Below, piece by piece: positions 30,327 through 42,212 of a DNA stretch of 64,000 bases. This DNA is from Pleodorina starrii (lineage: Eukaryota > Chlorophyta > Chlorophyceae > Chlamydomonadales > Volvocaceae), in assembly GCA_030267565.1 (NCBI GenBank), contig BRXU01000002.1:2851501-2915500 (forward strand), in the 5' to 3' direction. Made by a program: the position numbers and the translations under genes. The notes below the pieces were generated by a model. That model saw nothing but the letters and a program-made list of their open reading frames with translations. It did not search any database and had not been told where the DNA came from. How positions within the stretch are numbered: position 1 is the stretch's first letter; each line of letters begins with the position of its first letter.

Positions 30327-33300
30327 ATGCATTTCTCCACGTCAATTCCAAAAGCTTTCGCAAGCCTTAAAATTACCACCACCTTCTCGCAATTTTCTCG
30401 TGCAGTTTCCGGAATGTCCGAAGCTTCCGATTCACCGAGGGACCTGGCCGACGCACAGGCGGCCTGGTCCCAGCTTTGCGCCGTGGAGCGATTGACGGTG
30501 ACCGTCATCGTGGACAACGAAACCGACGGCCTCTCGTCGCCCTGCGCCTGCTGCGACCCTTTCCTGGACTCCTCCACGAGCACGCCGTACCAGTCGGAGT
30601 TCACCTGGGGCGTGCACGTGAGCCCTGCTTTACTAGGGGTGTCAAGGGCAGAGGGGCTGTGGGGTCCGAAAACTGTGTGCGGCTCGAGAAAGGGCGCGCC
30701 CCAGGAGATACACGGCTACATGGTCAAAACCAACCCTGCACACCCTTGCTACTGCCCCTGCCCCTCCCACCACCTGCAAGCCCAGGCCCTGGGCCCCGTC
30801 CGTGCCCTGTGCCTCTTCGTCCCCTGCATTTAATTCTCTCCTTTCTGTTTAGCCCCAGACCCACACAATTTCTATATGCGCCCTACGTCCTTCAGGACTG
30901 TGAAGGTCCTGTCTGCCTGCCTGCCCATCCCCCCCCCAAAAAAACAAAACCCAGCAAGTTGCTAGCGGTAGATGGCCCTCCCTGGACTTCCGCCGATCTC
31001 TGCTGGCCGGCCACGGGCTGTCTCTCCACATCTCCGCCACCACTGCCGATGGGGCCGTGCACCAGCTGCTGTTCGACGGGGGCCCGCGTGAGGACCTGTG
31101 GCAGGGCAATGCGGAGCGGCTGGGGGTGGACATGGCGGAGGTTGGAGGCGCAGTGCTCAGCCACTGGTGAGGATGTGGTCAGTCCGTCGGGTGCACAGCT
31201 GCACATTGGTCGGTCAGTCAGTCAGTTCGTTCGTTAGTTAGTTGGTTAGTCAGATGCTGGATTATGCGGCTGAGGAGGGAGGGGAGGTTGGGACACGCGG
31301 GCGGAGGCAGATGGCGGGACGGGACCAGGCAAGGGATGTGTGAGGAGACGAGGCAGAGGTAAAACGAGACAGGGTCAAAAGCCACCGGCGGCGGTGGAAC
31401 GGAGGCGACGCAAGCGAAACGACCCCGCGTAATTTACCAACATACCTGTTCATAGGGCCTACCACGCGCGCGAACCTGGATGCCGCGCAGGCAGGAGTGG
31501 GGCTGCCGAGCCCTTTCTTCGGATTCTTCCACGTCACGTTCGACACTGCCAAGGGGGTGTGGGTCCTGCGCCACACGACCTCCTCTCAACACCCCATACA
31601 CCCTCCCGTCACTCCCGTCCACCCTCGGCGCCCTGCACTCCTGCCGAACATGCGTGGCATACGGGACAGGCACGTGGACCACAGCGTGGGACTGCTGGCG
31701 GTGGCGAGGGCCGCCTCCGAGGCCCGCTCCAGGCCGACCCGTGGGTCAGTTGGCGCAACCGGATCCGGAGGGCCCGCCGACGGGTGTGGCGGCACTCCAG
31801 CCGCCACCGCCGCCGCCTCGTCGCGCGAACCAGGGCCGCGTGAGACGCAGGACGAATCTCAGCCACATCCACCGCCCCCGCCGGGGCCGCAGCCGCAGCC
31901 CTTCGTGTTCGACCTGCACCCGACGCGGCCGGCGCGGCGGGGGCTGCTGCTGGGGCCAAAGGCCGACAAAGCTGTGCCCTTCAATGAGGTGAACGCGCGG
32001 GGAAAGGGAAAGAGATAAGAGCAACGAAGACAACGAAAGGGAAAAGGGGGAAAGGGAAGGGAAATGGAAAGAGAACGAAAGAGAAAGGGGGCAACACGAG
32101 AAGGTGGCAGGGAGTCCGGCACAGCAGAACAACAGTTCGTGGTCGTGGTCGTGGTGGTGGTTGTGGGAGGGGAGGTGCCGGGGAAACACGCGCCAACTGG
32201 CGCAGAGGGTGCGAGGCCATCCCGGCCCCATGCGGTTGCCATGTGGCGCCGTGCTCTGTGCAGGATACGGCGCCACATGCTGTACACCCCTCACCCCCCT
32301 GGCACCCCAGCCCTCCCGCTCGCCCTCCTGCCTTCCCATCCCTCCCTCCCTCCCTCCCCCCACCTCGCCTCCAGGACCCCACCCCCGAGCAGCTGTCGCT
32401 CCCCGGCTGCCTGGTGGAGCTGCACGCGGGGCCCCACACACTGCTGAAAGACTGCTTCTTCGTGTCGGGGGCAATACCGCGAAGAACCAGCTTCGAGACC
32501 GGGCAGCCGGGGCACGCAACCATGGAGGTGAGGAGCGCGGGGCTCGGGCCTCTTTAAGGAGGGGGTGGACGCTGCGGGGTGCGTGCGTCGCGGCGCGGGC
32601 AGCCGGCCTGGTCGCCAGCTACGGCACCGTCAGTCCAGCTCTTGGCATCGCGGCTCTTCGGCTTGGGGCGTTTGCGAGGAATAGCGCGGACCGTCTCTCT
32701 CTCTTTCTCTCTTCTTTCACCACTTGCTGCCGAACTGCTGCTGCTTTTGCTGCCGTAATGCGCCCAACCCGTGCGTACATTTGCGTTCGCGGCATGCGCG
32801 CCAGCACGCGATGCGCCTGCCCCCCGCCCTTCCCCCCGGCCCCCTCGATTTCCTGCTCGGTCCCTTCCTGGAGCAGGCTGACGGTTCCTGGCACCTGGAC
32901 CCGCACATAATGGAGGAGCGATACGTGGCAGTTCGAGTGCGAGGTGAGAGGGGCGAGGCGAGGGGGTGGGTCCGGGCTCCTCAAGGCGAGGCCGCCCTTG
33001 GGATGGCTGCAGGGCCCTGGGTCCTCGTGGGTCGAAAGGGCGGCCCCTCTTGTCGCCCTGCCACCGCGACCTCCGACCCCCACCAAGACCGTGCTACTGT
33101 TCCTGACTCCACACAACAGGTCGTGGTGTGGTGGTGTTCAGCGGCTGCTCCCACGCGGGCATCGTCAACGTGGTCACGCACGTGGCGGAGGTGTCATCGG
33201 GCGAGACCATCTTCGGGGTCATGGGGGGTAAGGCCGCGTCGGGCGGGGCATCGAGTGGAGGGGGTCGTGTGGGTTGTGCGGATGTGCGGCATGCTGGTTG

Positions 33301-34200
33301 TAGGAGGGCAGTCAGGCCCCCGGGAAAGGGGGGGTTCCCTCACAGGGCGGTGGTGGGGGGGACGATGAGAAGAGAGTGGACCAGTGGAGGATGCGCCACC
33401 TGCCTCCTGCCACCTGCGTGGTGCGACGTGCCATGACGATAGTGGTGGGAAGCTTGAGGGCGTCCCTCTTGGGAATGGAAACGGCGACACTAATTGGGCA
33501 CTAAGCGGGTGAGGACCAACGGCCTGTCTGCCTGGGAGAGTCAAAACGAAGGAAGGACGGAAAGAAGCCGCGGCACCGCACCGTGCCTCACCTTACTTAC
33601 GGGGGGCCCCATCCGCGATCTTCCCTGACCCCTGATGGCTCCCCTGATGGACATTGTTTCCTGCGTCATTCCTGCTGCGCCCCCGCATCCTCATCCGCAT
33701 CCTTCTGTTCCTCCTGTTCCTTTCCCCGCGGCTGCAGGCCTTCACCTGGCGGGCGGCAAGATGGAGGGCCGCATCCCGCAGACGGTGGAGGCGCTGAAGC
33801 AGCTCAACCCACAGCGGGTATTCGGAGGGCACTGCACCGGCTGGAGAGCCAAGGTGGGTTTCGTTGCCATGGCGGGAGCGTGGCGGGCGGGCGGGCGGGA
33901 AGCGGGCGGTGGAAGGTGAGAGGGGCGTAACTCCGTAACTCCGATGCGACTTCCGGCCTCCCAGAACCTGCGCGTCCTAGCTACCTTGCAACCAGACACG
34001 CCTGCCCCCCGCCCTGCTCCGTGTGAGAATCCAGTGCACGCCTCGACCCCTTCCCTCTCCCCCAGGCCGCGCTGATCGCCGCCTTCCCGGACCGCTTCCA
34101 ACCCATGTCGGTCGGCGGCACCTACACCTTCCTGGCAGGGCCGCAGGGGGCGGAGGGGGGGGCGGGGGCAGGGGGGGATTCGGGTGCCAGGGATGGGTAG
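30327..34200 (+). CDS. Metallo-beta-lactamase-fold protein (COG1237-like), short paralogue
   Basis: Eight exons close in phase: 30327-30617, 30955-31166, 31670-31988, 32375-32527, 32877-32943, 33120-33227, 33738-33853, 34066-34200 (466 aa). Exons 4 to 7 have exactly the lengths of those in the 14055-23842 gene (153, 67, 108, 116), so the two are tandem duplicates. Motifs: VTVIVDNETD, LLAGHGLSLHI, FDGGP, SHWHVDH (167-172, canonical HxHxDH), SGAIPRRTSF, FSGCSHAG (H359), LHLAGG (H386), GHCTGWRAK (H415). All expected metal ligands are present, so this copy is probably an active metallohydrolase; the substrate is unknown. The exon 3 insertion is shorter and Pro-rich. The last exon reads past the site of the other gene's exon 8 donor into a Gly-rich end and TAG, so there is no repeat tail. 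A second in-frame ATG at 30414 (MSEASD) is a plausible start, giving 437 aa; the longer start would add a Ser/Thr/Phe-rich presequence. TGTAA lies at 34387. Confidence 0.87.
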
Positions 34201-34765
34201 GGCCACGGCGGCTGAGATGCGGCGTTGGACTCGGCAGGTGGATGTGGGTACCGGCCAGCCCTTGGCTTTGGCTATGCTGCTTTGGCGTTCCCCGCATTCC
34301 TGTTGGTTTCTAATGGTTAGCCCCGCCAACGTATCCGTGCCCTCGTCTCTCCACACTCCATCGCGCCGCGGACACCGATGCCCCGGTGTAACTGCCGAGC
34401 CGCCACCCGACCCCGCGCAATTCGTACGGCCGCGGGGAGCTGTGCGAGTGCAACCACTGCAGCCCGCTCAGTCGGTGCAAAGCCACATCTCTCGACGTGC
34501 GCACGCCCTGGGTCATAAACGTATCTAGGTTGGTGACATCGTGTCGGGGTGTTGTCCTCAAAAGACTTCCCAGGCGGTGAAACTCATCCGAAGGGAACTC
34601 CCAGTCCGCCTTCGCTCGGCTGCCAGCTTTCTGGAACCACCACGGCGCGAACAAATGCTTCACTCGGTACACAACCACCCAAAGGTTATCAGGGCTGCAA
34701 CAAGAGAGACCGCTGCAGCGACGCAAGACGTTGCCCTTGAGGCGTCAGCGATCGGCGTCGGGCCG
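34201..34765. other. 3' flanks of convergent MBL and kinase genes
   Basis: 565 bp between two stop codons. It contains the TGTAA at 34387 for the MBL transcript. No TGTAA on the minus strand was seen for the kinase. No gene. Confidence 0.6.
34387..34391 (+). promoter_or_regulatory. TGTAA polyadenylation signal of the short MBL gene
   Basis: TGTAA 187 bases after the stop codon at 34200. Confidence 0.6.
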
Positions 34766-37700
34766 TCAGCGTTGCCGTACCAGCTGCACCCCGCCGCCAT
34801 CCAGCAGGCTCCCGCCGCCGGCGCCGCCGCCAAACGCCGCGCCGAAGCGCTCGTCCAGGTCACTACCGCGGGCGAGCCGCTTGGGGTCAAGCAGCCCGGC
34901 GGCGGCCTCCGACCAGGTCCGCTTGCTGCCCGCGCCGCCGCCGTAACCCAGGCCTCCACCGCCGCCGCCGTACTGGCTGCCGCCGCCGCCGCCGTGTTGG
35001 TGCTGGTGTTGGTGGCGGTTGTGGGCTGCTGCCCCGGTCCGTGGGGCGTCGTGCGAAGAGGGGAAGGTGGGCATGTCTGCGGGCTGCTTGGGGTACGGCT
35101 TTTCCTGCAGGGCCACCACAGGGAGTGAGAGGGGAGGAGCGGTGGCGTGTCTTGTGTTGGATGGGGAGGAGCGAATGGGCATGGCTCAGAGAGCGAGAGC
35201 AAGTGTCCCGCTGCGCGATGGCCCTGCGGTAAACCGGCTAGAACGTTAGATGGATACCGTTGACAGCCGCGCCACGCGTCTTTTGTCCTGACGCCGCGGC
35301 TCCCCAAAAGTGAAGCTTTGCAGCGAGCCCGGACTGGAAAGACCCTGACAAACCCAAATCGCAATCGAAACGGTCAAGACGCGACGGCAAGCGCAAGGAC
35401 GCCGCGCCCCCATCACACGCGCGCCTACATGCCCACCCACCCACCCACCCACCCACCCGGAAGAACTCGTGCCTCAGGGCCTGGCGCGCCGTCATGCGCC
35501 GGGCCGGGTCATACGTGAGCAGGCCGTTGAGCAGGTTCAGGCCCTGCTCGCTCAGCTGCGGCAGCTGGCGGCGCAGGAAGTTGTAGGGCTGGTCGGGGAA
35601 CACGAACTTGCTGGCGTTGGGCTGGGAGGACATGCCCTGCGAACCGCGAAACGCGGGCGTTAATGAAGACGCCGGTAATGAAGACGCCGCGGCGAGGAGA
35701 CGTGCAGGATGGGAGGGACGAGCACCGAGTAGGCAGGCAAACACACCCCGCGGGGCATCGTGTGGACGGACGGACCGGCGCTTGGGCCCAAGCGTGCTGA
35801 CAGGTGGCGGAGCAATCTGCGGCAGCAGCCGCAGGGGACTTGACCTCTACCTAGGCACCCATAGGAAAGACCGCCAGCGTCCCTAAACCCGGACGCATCC
35901 GGGCGCGGACTCAGACCCAGATCCGGGCCCCGGACCCCCAGATCCACACACCCACCGGCCATATCCTCTCCGTGGGCGCCCCCAGCAAGTTGGCCATCAT
36001 GTTGAGACACTCGCCCTCCGAGGAGGCGGGGAACAGCGGCTCGCCGCATACCAGCTCAGCCAGCACCGCACCGCAGCTCCACATGCTGTGAAGAACGGCA
36101 CGAACAAGGAGGCATTGGAGCGACGTGGGGAGGAGGGAGGAGGGGGCAGGAGGGTGGGCGGGGGCGGGGCAGCAGCGGCGGAGGCTACGAAGCGGGGCGC
36201 CATCGCGAGCGGGTCAAAAGGAGGAGAAGGCGAGGTCCCTCTCCCTCCTGGCAGACGATGGACGTCCAAGCCCACGGCGGGCGGGTCACGCGCAGGACGC
36301 AGGCGGGGCGGTTTGGTCGGCCTTCGGACGGGACCGTAACGCCTTTCCTGTAGAAAGCCCCTCCCTCCCTCCCTGTAGCTGTCTACGCTCTGGCCGCCCT
36401 GCATGCTGGCCTACGAGCGCCATCGCGCTTCGGCGCGCGGGCCATCGCTACGGCCACCCATGTGCCCCGCCCCGCCTCTCCTCTCCTCTCCTCGCCAGCC
36501 ATGCCGCGCCGTCGCCACTCACTCGATGCTCTCGTCGTACTCCTCGCTGCCCAGCAGCACCTCGGGGGCCCGGTACCACAGCGTGACCACGTTGGGGGTC
36601 ATGGGCGTCACGAAGGGCGCAAAGTACCTGAGGCGGCCCAACGCCCAAGGCAAACCAGGGAAGAGCACTGGTCGCGTTAGGGCGCGATGCGGGGGCAGGC
36701 GCTGACACCTAAAGGGCGGTTTCGCGAAGGTCGACGGGAAAGCCCGGATCCGGGCGGAGCGCAAACAACCATTCCTTCGTTCATATGCAAGTTCGTGGCG
36801 GGTCGATCCACAAGGCCAGCGGGACTGCGACGATATCCCGTTTAGGTTTTGGTGTGCAACGCGCAGCCGGCTCATGAAGGCCAAGGTGTGTCCCACGTAA
36901 CGTAATGTGGGGACGGAGACCAGGGGCCGAAAATCGCCGGCCTAGGGGTCCATGCTCACACAGGCTCTAAGCCACAACACACAAGAGCTGCTGCGCCGCA
37001 TTGCGGGCGCCGCACTGCACCCCCCACGTCCCCACCTGGCCAGCCCAAAGTCGCACAGCTTGAGGTGGCCTGTGTGCGTGTAGAGCAGGTTGGAGAGCTT
37101 GATGTCCCGGTGTACCACCCAGTGGTCGTGCAGGAAGGCCACAGCCTCCAGCAGCTGAGCGCAGGGAGGAGGCGGGCAGGGAGGCGCGGCGGAGCGGGGA
37201 GCGTGTGAGTGAGCGACAGCGGCGAACGCGGGAATGAGCGACGGTCCCCCGAGAGGTGACTCCCCTCGCAGTCCAGGTGACGGTCGCGGTGCCCGCATCG
37301 AACCCACGGCCTTCCAGGACAACGAGCCCAGGGCCCAGGGCCCAGGGCCCAGGGCCCGCAACGGAAGCTTAAGAATCCGCCCATAGGAGTCCCGCGCTCC
37401 CGCACCTCCTGCTTTGTCCACGAGACAGGCCACGGCATTGCTGCCTTCGCAAACTGGCCCCCAATCACCTGCCGGGCCCGGCATCGCCTGACCCACATCA
37501 ACTTCAGGGGTAGGGCCCAACTCCAGCCTGGCCAGTCCAGCGCCCGCGCCTCCCCCGCCCATACCAGCTGGGCATTCTACAGCCCCGCCGCCCACCCAGC
37601 CAGCCACCCACCTGTCTCATGAGGCACTTGACCTCCGACATGCTGAAAGGCCGGCGCCCCGAGCCGCCCGACATGGAGTCCAGCAGGCGGCCCAGGTCAT

Positions 37701-39655
37701 GGTCGCAGTACTCGAACACCAGGAACACGCTGGGCGGAGCGGACAATGGGGGGCGGCAGTGGCGGCAGTGGTGCGGTAGTGGGGGTGGCGGGCACCAGGT
37801 GGCGCCAGGGAGCGGCGGGCGAGCCAACAGGGTATCCAGATCGACATTTCTCCATCAAAGCCCATTTCCCAGATCGCATGGAAGGAGCGACCAAGGCAGG
37901 GAAAGAGCAGACAAGGAAGGAATCGCACCACCCGCCCCCAAGGAAGTCACTGCACACCCAGAGGAGCCATCCCCGCCCGCCCGCCCGCCCACTCTCCTAC
38001 CCGCGAATTCAAGCCTAGCCCGGGTTCCCGGCCCGCCGCGCCGAGCCCAAAGCCCGCATCGGCTTCCAGCCCGCGCCCTAGGCCCCCGACCCCGCCTGGA
38101 CAGTCCGGTCACTGACACGCGTCAGTCAGTCCAGCGCTGCCCGTCCCTCCACCGCGCCCTCACCTGTCGGCCTGTGAGCCCGTGACCACCTTTTTGAGCG
38201 CCACTATGTTGGGATTGCGGCACGTTTGCAGCACCCGAAGCTCCCGGATGGAGGTGACCGGCACGCCCTCGCGCGAGCGGTCGAAGCGCACCCGCTTAAG
38301 CGCCACCACCTCACCGGTGGACCGGTCGCGGGCCTTGTCTGCGCCGCGCCGCGACCCGACCCGACCCGATGCGGCCAGCCGCGTGCATTTACGTGGGCAG
38401 CCGCGCGGAGGAGTGGTTGCCGGGTTCCGCGCGGGTGGTGCGGAGGGTTGGTGTTGTGGAGCGACACGGAGGCGTGGAGCGTGGCGGTGGTGGAGGAGCG
38501 TGGGGATGTGGCGGGAGGAGACGGGGCGGAAGCGGCGGAGAGGCGGCGACGAGCGGGAGGAAGAGGAAGAAGAGGAGGAGAGGAGCGAAGGCGGGGGCGG
38601 ATGGGAATGGCCACGAGACACGTCACCGCGTCCCGGGCAGGCGTCGCAGCATGGGTGGCGCCACGGTGGCGGCGGGATAGAGCATTCACGCGAAGTGCAT
38701 GCGCCGATACAACGTAAACACAATACCCACGCCCCATGTACGGCGGGCAGTAATGCAGTGCGCGATGTAGGGCGTATTATAATACATCGGCGGGTGCATC
38801 GCACAGCCAGCCAGTGCCCGAAGGTGTCGGTTAGGTTAAGGCCAATTGGCGGCGTGTGCGTCCAGGAGGACATGCCGACAGCAAGGGATTGCGGAATCAA
38901 TGATTGCGGGTGCGTGAGGCAACGGCAGTGTTTTCAGCGGCAATCCGTCAGCCGCAAGGTGCGGGGGCGGGTCAATTCAGCGCCAGTGAGCACCAGACCA
39001 GCCACGCAAGCGAGCCACGCAATCGCCAGTCAATCACCAGTCAAGTCAGTGCGAGGACCAACGAAAGGAGGCGGTTAGGAGCAGCCAGGACCGTTGGAGG
39101 TAAGGGCGAAGCGAGCCGCCGGGGCATCCAGAAGGCGATGATGGCGCGGCGGCAGCCACGGAGCGTCGCATCCGGCAATAGCAATCCAGCCAGCGTTCCG
39201 GCGCACACGTGTTGGTCCGCGGCGGTTGTGCCAGGCCCACGATGGCATCGCGATTGCGATGACCAAGGCGGAGAACATGGCAAGATCCATCCCCGGATCC
39301 ACGTGGAGTGTCCAGCGGCGTGTGGCGTTAACGTCCAGTCGGGACCGGTGGGATGGGTGATGGCGGGGCACGGGGGAAAGGTGCGGCCCAAAGGCCATGG
39401 CAGGTGAGCGCCCTGGGGGCCCATTGAGTCTGCCGGCAGGGGATAAGCTACGGAAACGCGGATGCAGGCGCTGTCGGCACAAGTGCCCTTTAACCCTCAA
39501 GTCCCCTTGGCACGTCCCTGGCTCCTCGATGTTCTGCTGACGAGCGCGCACTTACATACGACGCCGTAAGTTCCTTCACCAATCCGGTGCAGCTTCTCAA
39601 AGTTATTCACTGGATCAAGGACGGGAAAGCGGGTTGTCACGTCGTCCCCGTTCAT
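34766..39655 (-). CDS. CDK10/CDKG-type cyclin-dependent protein kinase
   Basis: Eight exons close in phase: 39655-39556, 38338-38164, 37729-37612, 37154-37036, 36627-36523, 36085-35956, 35636-35457, 35104-34766 (421 aa). It is a complete kinase: GEGTYG loop (26-31), VALK lysine (K48), a cyclin-binding helix [18 protein letters not shown] (catalytic D148), DFGLA (D166), T-loop [15 protein letters not shown] with T181 at the position of CDK2 Thr160, [13 protein letters not shown], and the closing [14 protein letters not shown]. The PMTP loop and the [11 protein letters not shown] hinge are nearest to CDK10, with CDK11/CDKG next. Such kinases act in the nucleus in cell-cycle control, transcription or splicing and need a cyclin partner. 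After the kinase core there is a 90-residue Gly/His/Gln-rich tail, a lineage feature. Intron 1 is long (1.2 kb). A transposon lies 313 bp upstream of the start codon. Confidence 0.92.
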
Positions 39656-39967
39656 AGTCGCTTTCCACGATGGACGCTCTCTTCATCACTTAAAAACCTT
39701 CATGCGTTAAGCCTTTTGATTGACGGCATTTTGTCATAATGCAGAGCGATGCCGACGTTGTAGACTGCAACAATGGCTGCGGTAACAGCTAACAGGTGCG
39801 CCTGAAAATTAATTTGTCGTTTTGGTGTACTTTATAGGGGCGCAGCTAAGCAGACGGAAATCAACGCCAAGTTTGTGAGGACCAGAGGGTGAGGACGAAA
39901 ATAGTCACCCAAATTCTTTGTGCACTAGCTGTTATGTTATTCATAAAAGGGCACAAATTACAGGTTA
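39656..39967. promoter_or_regulatory. Kinase upstream region up to the transposon
   Basis: 312 bp, AT-rich compared with the exons, between the kinase ATG and the left end of the transposon. It must hold the core promoter or 5' UTR of the kinase unless transcription starts inside the element. Confidence 0.4.
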
Positions 39968-39984
39968 GGGCCCGATTACATATG
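39968..39984 (+). repeat. Left terminal inverted repeat of the transposon
   Basis: GGGCCCGATTACATATG, 17 bp, preceded by TTA. Confidence 0.9.
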
Positions 39985-40363
39985 ACCTGTTCAAAACTTT
40001 ACTACGGAAACCAGACATAATACCGATTCTGCCCGAAACTAGTTTTGGTCTGAAAAAGTGTTTACATTGCACTTTTGTGGTACTTTGCCTTGCAAATACT
40101 GATGATCTGGGTCGACTTTACCCACTGGCAAACCAGTGGTAGTTGGGCATTTCCTGTATCCAATACAGTTTGCATTTAGACGTATCGCCTACACACTGGC
40201 ACTGCTGATGCTGTGCCTATACTACACCGAACGACGTGCCAGAATGACGCGTCAAACGATGGCTATGTCAGCTGCGTGCGTCATTACGATGATTATCAAA
40301 GCTCCTTTCAAGGCTGCCCTCGCGGCCGCTCTAGGACGACGTCGTGGACGGAGACGGCGCCGA

Positions 40364-40388
40364 AGTCCTTCCCACACACATCACCCAA
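40364..40388 (+). repeat. 25-bp direct repeat inside the transposon (copy 1; copy 2 at 40504-40528)
   Basis: AGTCCTTCCCACACACATCA followed by CCCAA occurs twice, 140 bp apart, at the 3' end of the internal coding region. Confidence 0.9.
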
Positions 40389-40520
40389 GTATCGGCCCTT
40401 TCAGTTTGCGGCGCAAAACACCGCCGTGTCCCTCTCTCTCCCTCGCGCACGCCACAACGGCGCGCGTGCACGGAACTTAACGTAAACGGGTGCTGTGAAC
40501 CAGAGTCCTTCCCACACACA

Positions 40521-41899
40521 TCACCCAACCACCGGCCCGGGCTGCAAGTTAGACAGCGCTGGGGCCGCAGCGTCTTGCGGCACGCTGGGCGCCTGCGGTT
40601 GTGATGCAGCAGGCTGCCATGCGTGCTGCTGCTGCGTGTACGCCGCCGGCGGCGCTGGAGTTGGGACCGCTGCGGGCTTCCAACCGGACACCAGCGGCGC
40701 CCCAGTGCCTTGCTGTGCGCCAGCCTGCCAGCCCGGTGGATAGGACGGCCGCCAAGGCGCTGCCCCAGGGTGCCAGCCCGGAAACGGACCCAAACCGCCG
40801 GGCCCAAACATGGCGTGCGGCATACCAACACCCTGATTAGCACCAATCTCCCGGAAGTCTCGGAGCTGCTCCTGTGCAAGCTCGGCTTTGGCTAGCTTCT
40901 TCGCTGCCTCGGCTCTCAGTAGTGCTTCCTAAAACACCCTGCAATCCCGCGATGCCCCCGTCCTTGGACACCTCAGTCATCTTGCCAAGCACACCCACGA
41001 GCTTATCAACCTGCGCCCCACTCTCCTTGGCCACCTGGCGAGCAATAAGTGCCGCCACGGATCCGCTATGTGCCGTGGTGGTTCCCTCTTCAAGCTTCGT
41101 GCTTTTGCTGGACCCACTGGCGGCGGCGGCACGCCCCCGCTGCTCCTCCCCGTCGTCCTCCCCGTCGTCACCGTCGTCCCCACCATCCGATGCATCGCGA
41201 GCCCTTCTGCGGCTGCTGTCGGACGGTGGGAAGAAGAAGGCGGAGTGGCTGCGGAAGATGCGCAAGAGATTGGACATGAACGGGTGCTTGTGGATCACCA
41301 TCTGCGAAAGGACCATGTGAAAGGGAGAGGAACATGCCGCTGGTCCCTGTGCTGTCGGGACGGCTTCTGGGCTGTCTAGCAATGCCCGGAGGGAGCCAGC
41401 GCCGCCGGGTGTTGCTTTAACAGCGCCTGGGGAAGGCGTCAGCGCGACGGCACCCACTGGGCCGTGAGGTGATGGGCGTGGTGTGCCCCCGGTTGGCGGA
41501 GGGGCGTCCGTCTCCCCCCGCTGTGTTCCAATAACACTTGGCAGGGCCCCATCAGCGGCTGCGGCCTGCAAGAACAAGTTGCCCGTGGCAGCAGGTCCCT
41601 CGTTGACAGTGACCGCCGCCGTCGCACGCGAGCTAGACGTCGCCCGGCGGAGGCCAGATACCCGGGGCGCCTTGGGAGGCAGACCCAATGGTGGACCGGC
41701 GCTCCCGGTACGAGCGTCGCTTGTGGCCTCCCCAGTTCGGCGGTAGGGGAACGTTCAGCGCCTGCACAGCACTCAGGACAGCTTCTTGAGCGATAGCATC
41801 TATCTGAGGGTCGTCCTGCTCTGCCTGGATGGAGTCCTCTTGGTGTTCGTCAACAGGATCATACTCCTCGTCGTCAAAGTAATCATATAGATCGCTCAT
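40521..41899 (-). pseudogene. Transposon-internal protein in three frames (short introns or frameshifts)
   Basis: From the ATG at 41899 an acidic N-terminus (MSDLYDYFDDEEYDPVDEHQ) runs into NWGGHKRRSYRERRS and stops at 41633. A second frame, overlapping from ~41688, codes for a Ser/Ala/Thr-rich stretch, an acidic DDGDDGEDDGEE block and a helix (KLVGVLGKMTEVSKDGG). A third frame opens at 40928 directly after GTTTTAG and reads EALLRAEAAKKLAKAELAQE, then a Pro/Gly/Gln-rich tail to 40521. The second join could be a very short intron with a TTTTAG acceptor; for the first I found no good splice pair, so a frameshift is likely. The basic patch and helical end recall the accessory Myb/SANT-like proteins of Harbinger elements, but I cannot show this. 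Called a pseudogene because one unbroken product could not be traced. Confidence 0.4.
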
Positions 41900-42195
41900 T
41901 CGTGCCGCGGCAAACGCATGCTCTGCTTAAAAAATTATGAGAAAATCATAGGGCTAGCAATGTGAAGAACGGACGCTGTGTGTGGTTTGGGTTGCTGTAT
42001 GCCTACGAGGCGTCCAGCGTCTTGTTTTTACTAGATTATGTTTGAAGCTGATGAATTATTGCAAGTTTTCACGACCCCGGTTGTGAAAACTTGCAGTAAT
42101 ACCTTTATGTCCGAAACCACTTTCCGGCTGAAATGTAAACACCAGTTAAAAACTGGTTCCCGACTTAAAGTATTACTGCAAGACACAGTTTCGTG

Positions 42196-42212
42196 CATAT
42201 GTAATCGGGCCC
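42196..42212 (-). repeat. Right terminal inverted repeat of the transposon
   Basis: Exact reverse complement of the left end, followed by TTA. Confidence 0.9.

Larger units (their letters stand above)
39968..42212. mobile_element. PIF/Harbinger-like DNA transposon, 2,245 bp, with TTA target-site duplication
   Basis: The element begins with GGGCCCGATTACATATG (39968-39984) and ends with its exact reverse complement (42196-42212). TTA is present directly outside both ends (39965-39967 and 42213-42215). Three-base TWA duplications with G-rich inverted ends are typical of the PIF/Harbinger superfamily. Both subterminal regions carry small hairpins: 40122-40128/40133-40139 on the left; 42060-42072/42083-42095 and 42141-42147/42151-42157 on the right. 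Beyond the 17 bp the two ends share only scattered matches. The interior codes on the minus strand for an acidic and Pro-rich protein, not a recognisable DDE transposase, so the copy is probably non-autonomous. The ends are intact and the duplication perfect, suggesting a fairly recent insertion. It sits between the divergent kinase and phosphatase genes. Confidence 0.82.
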
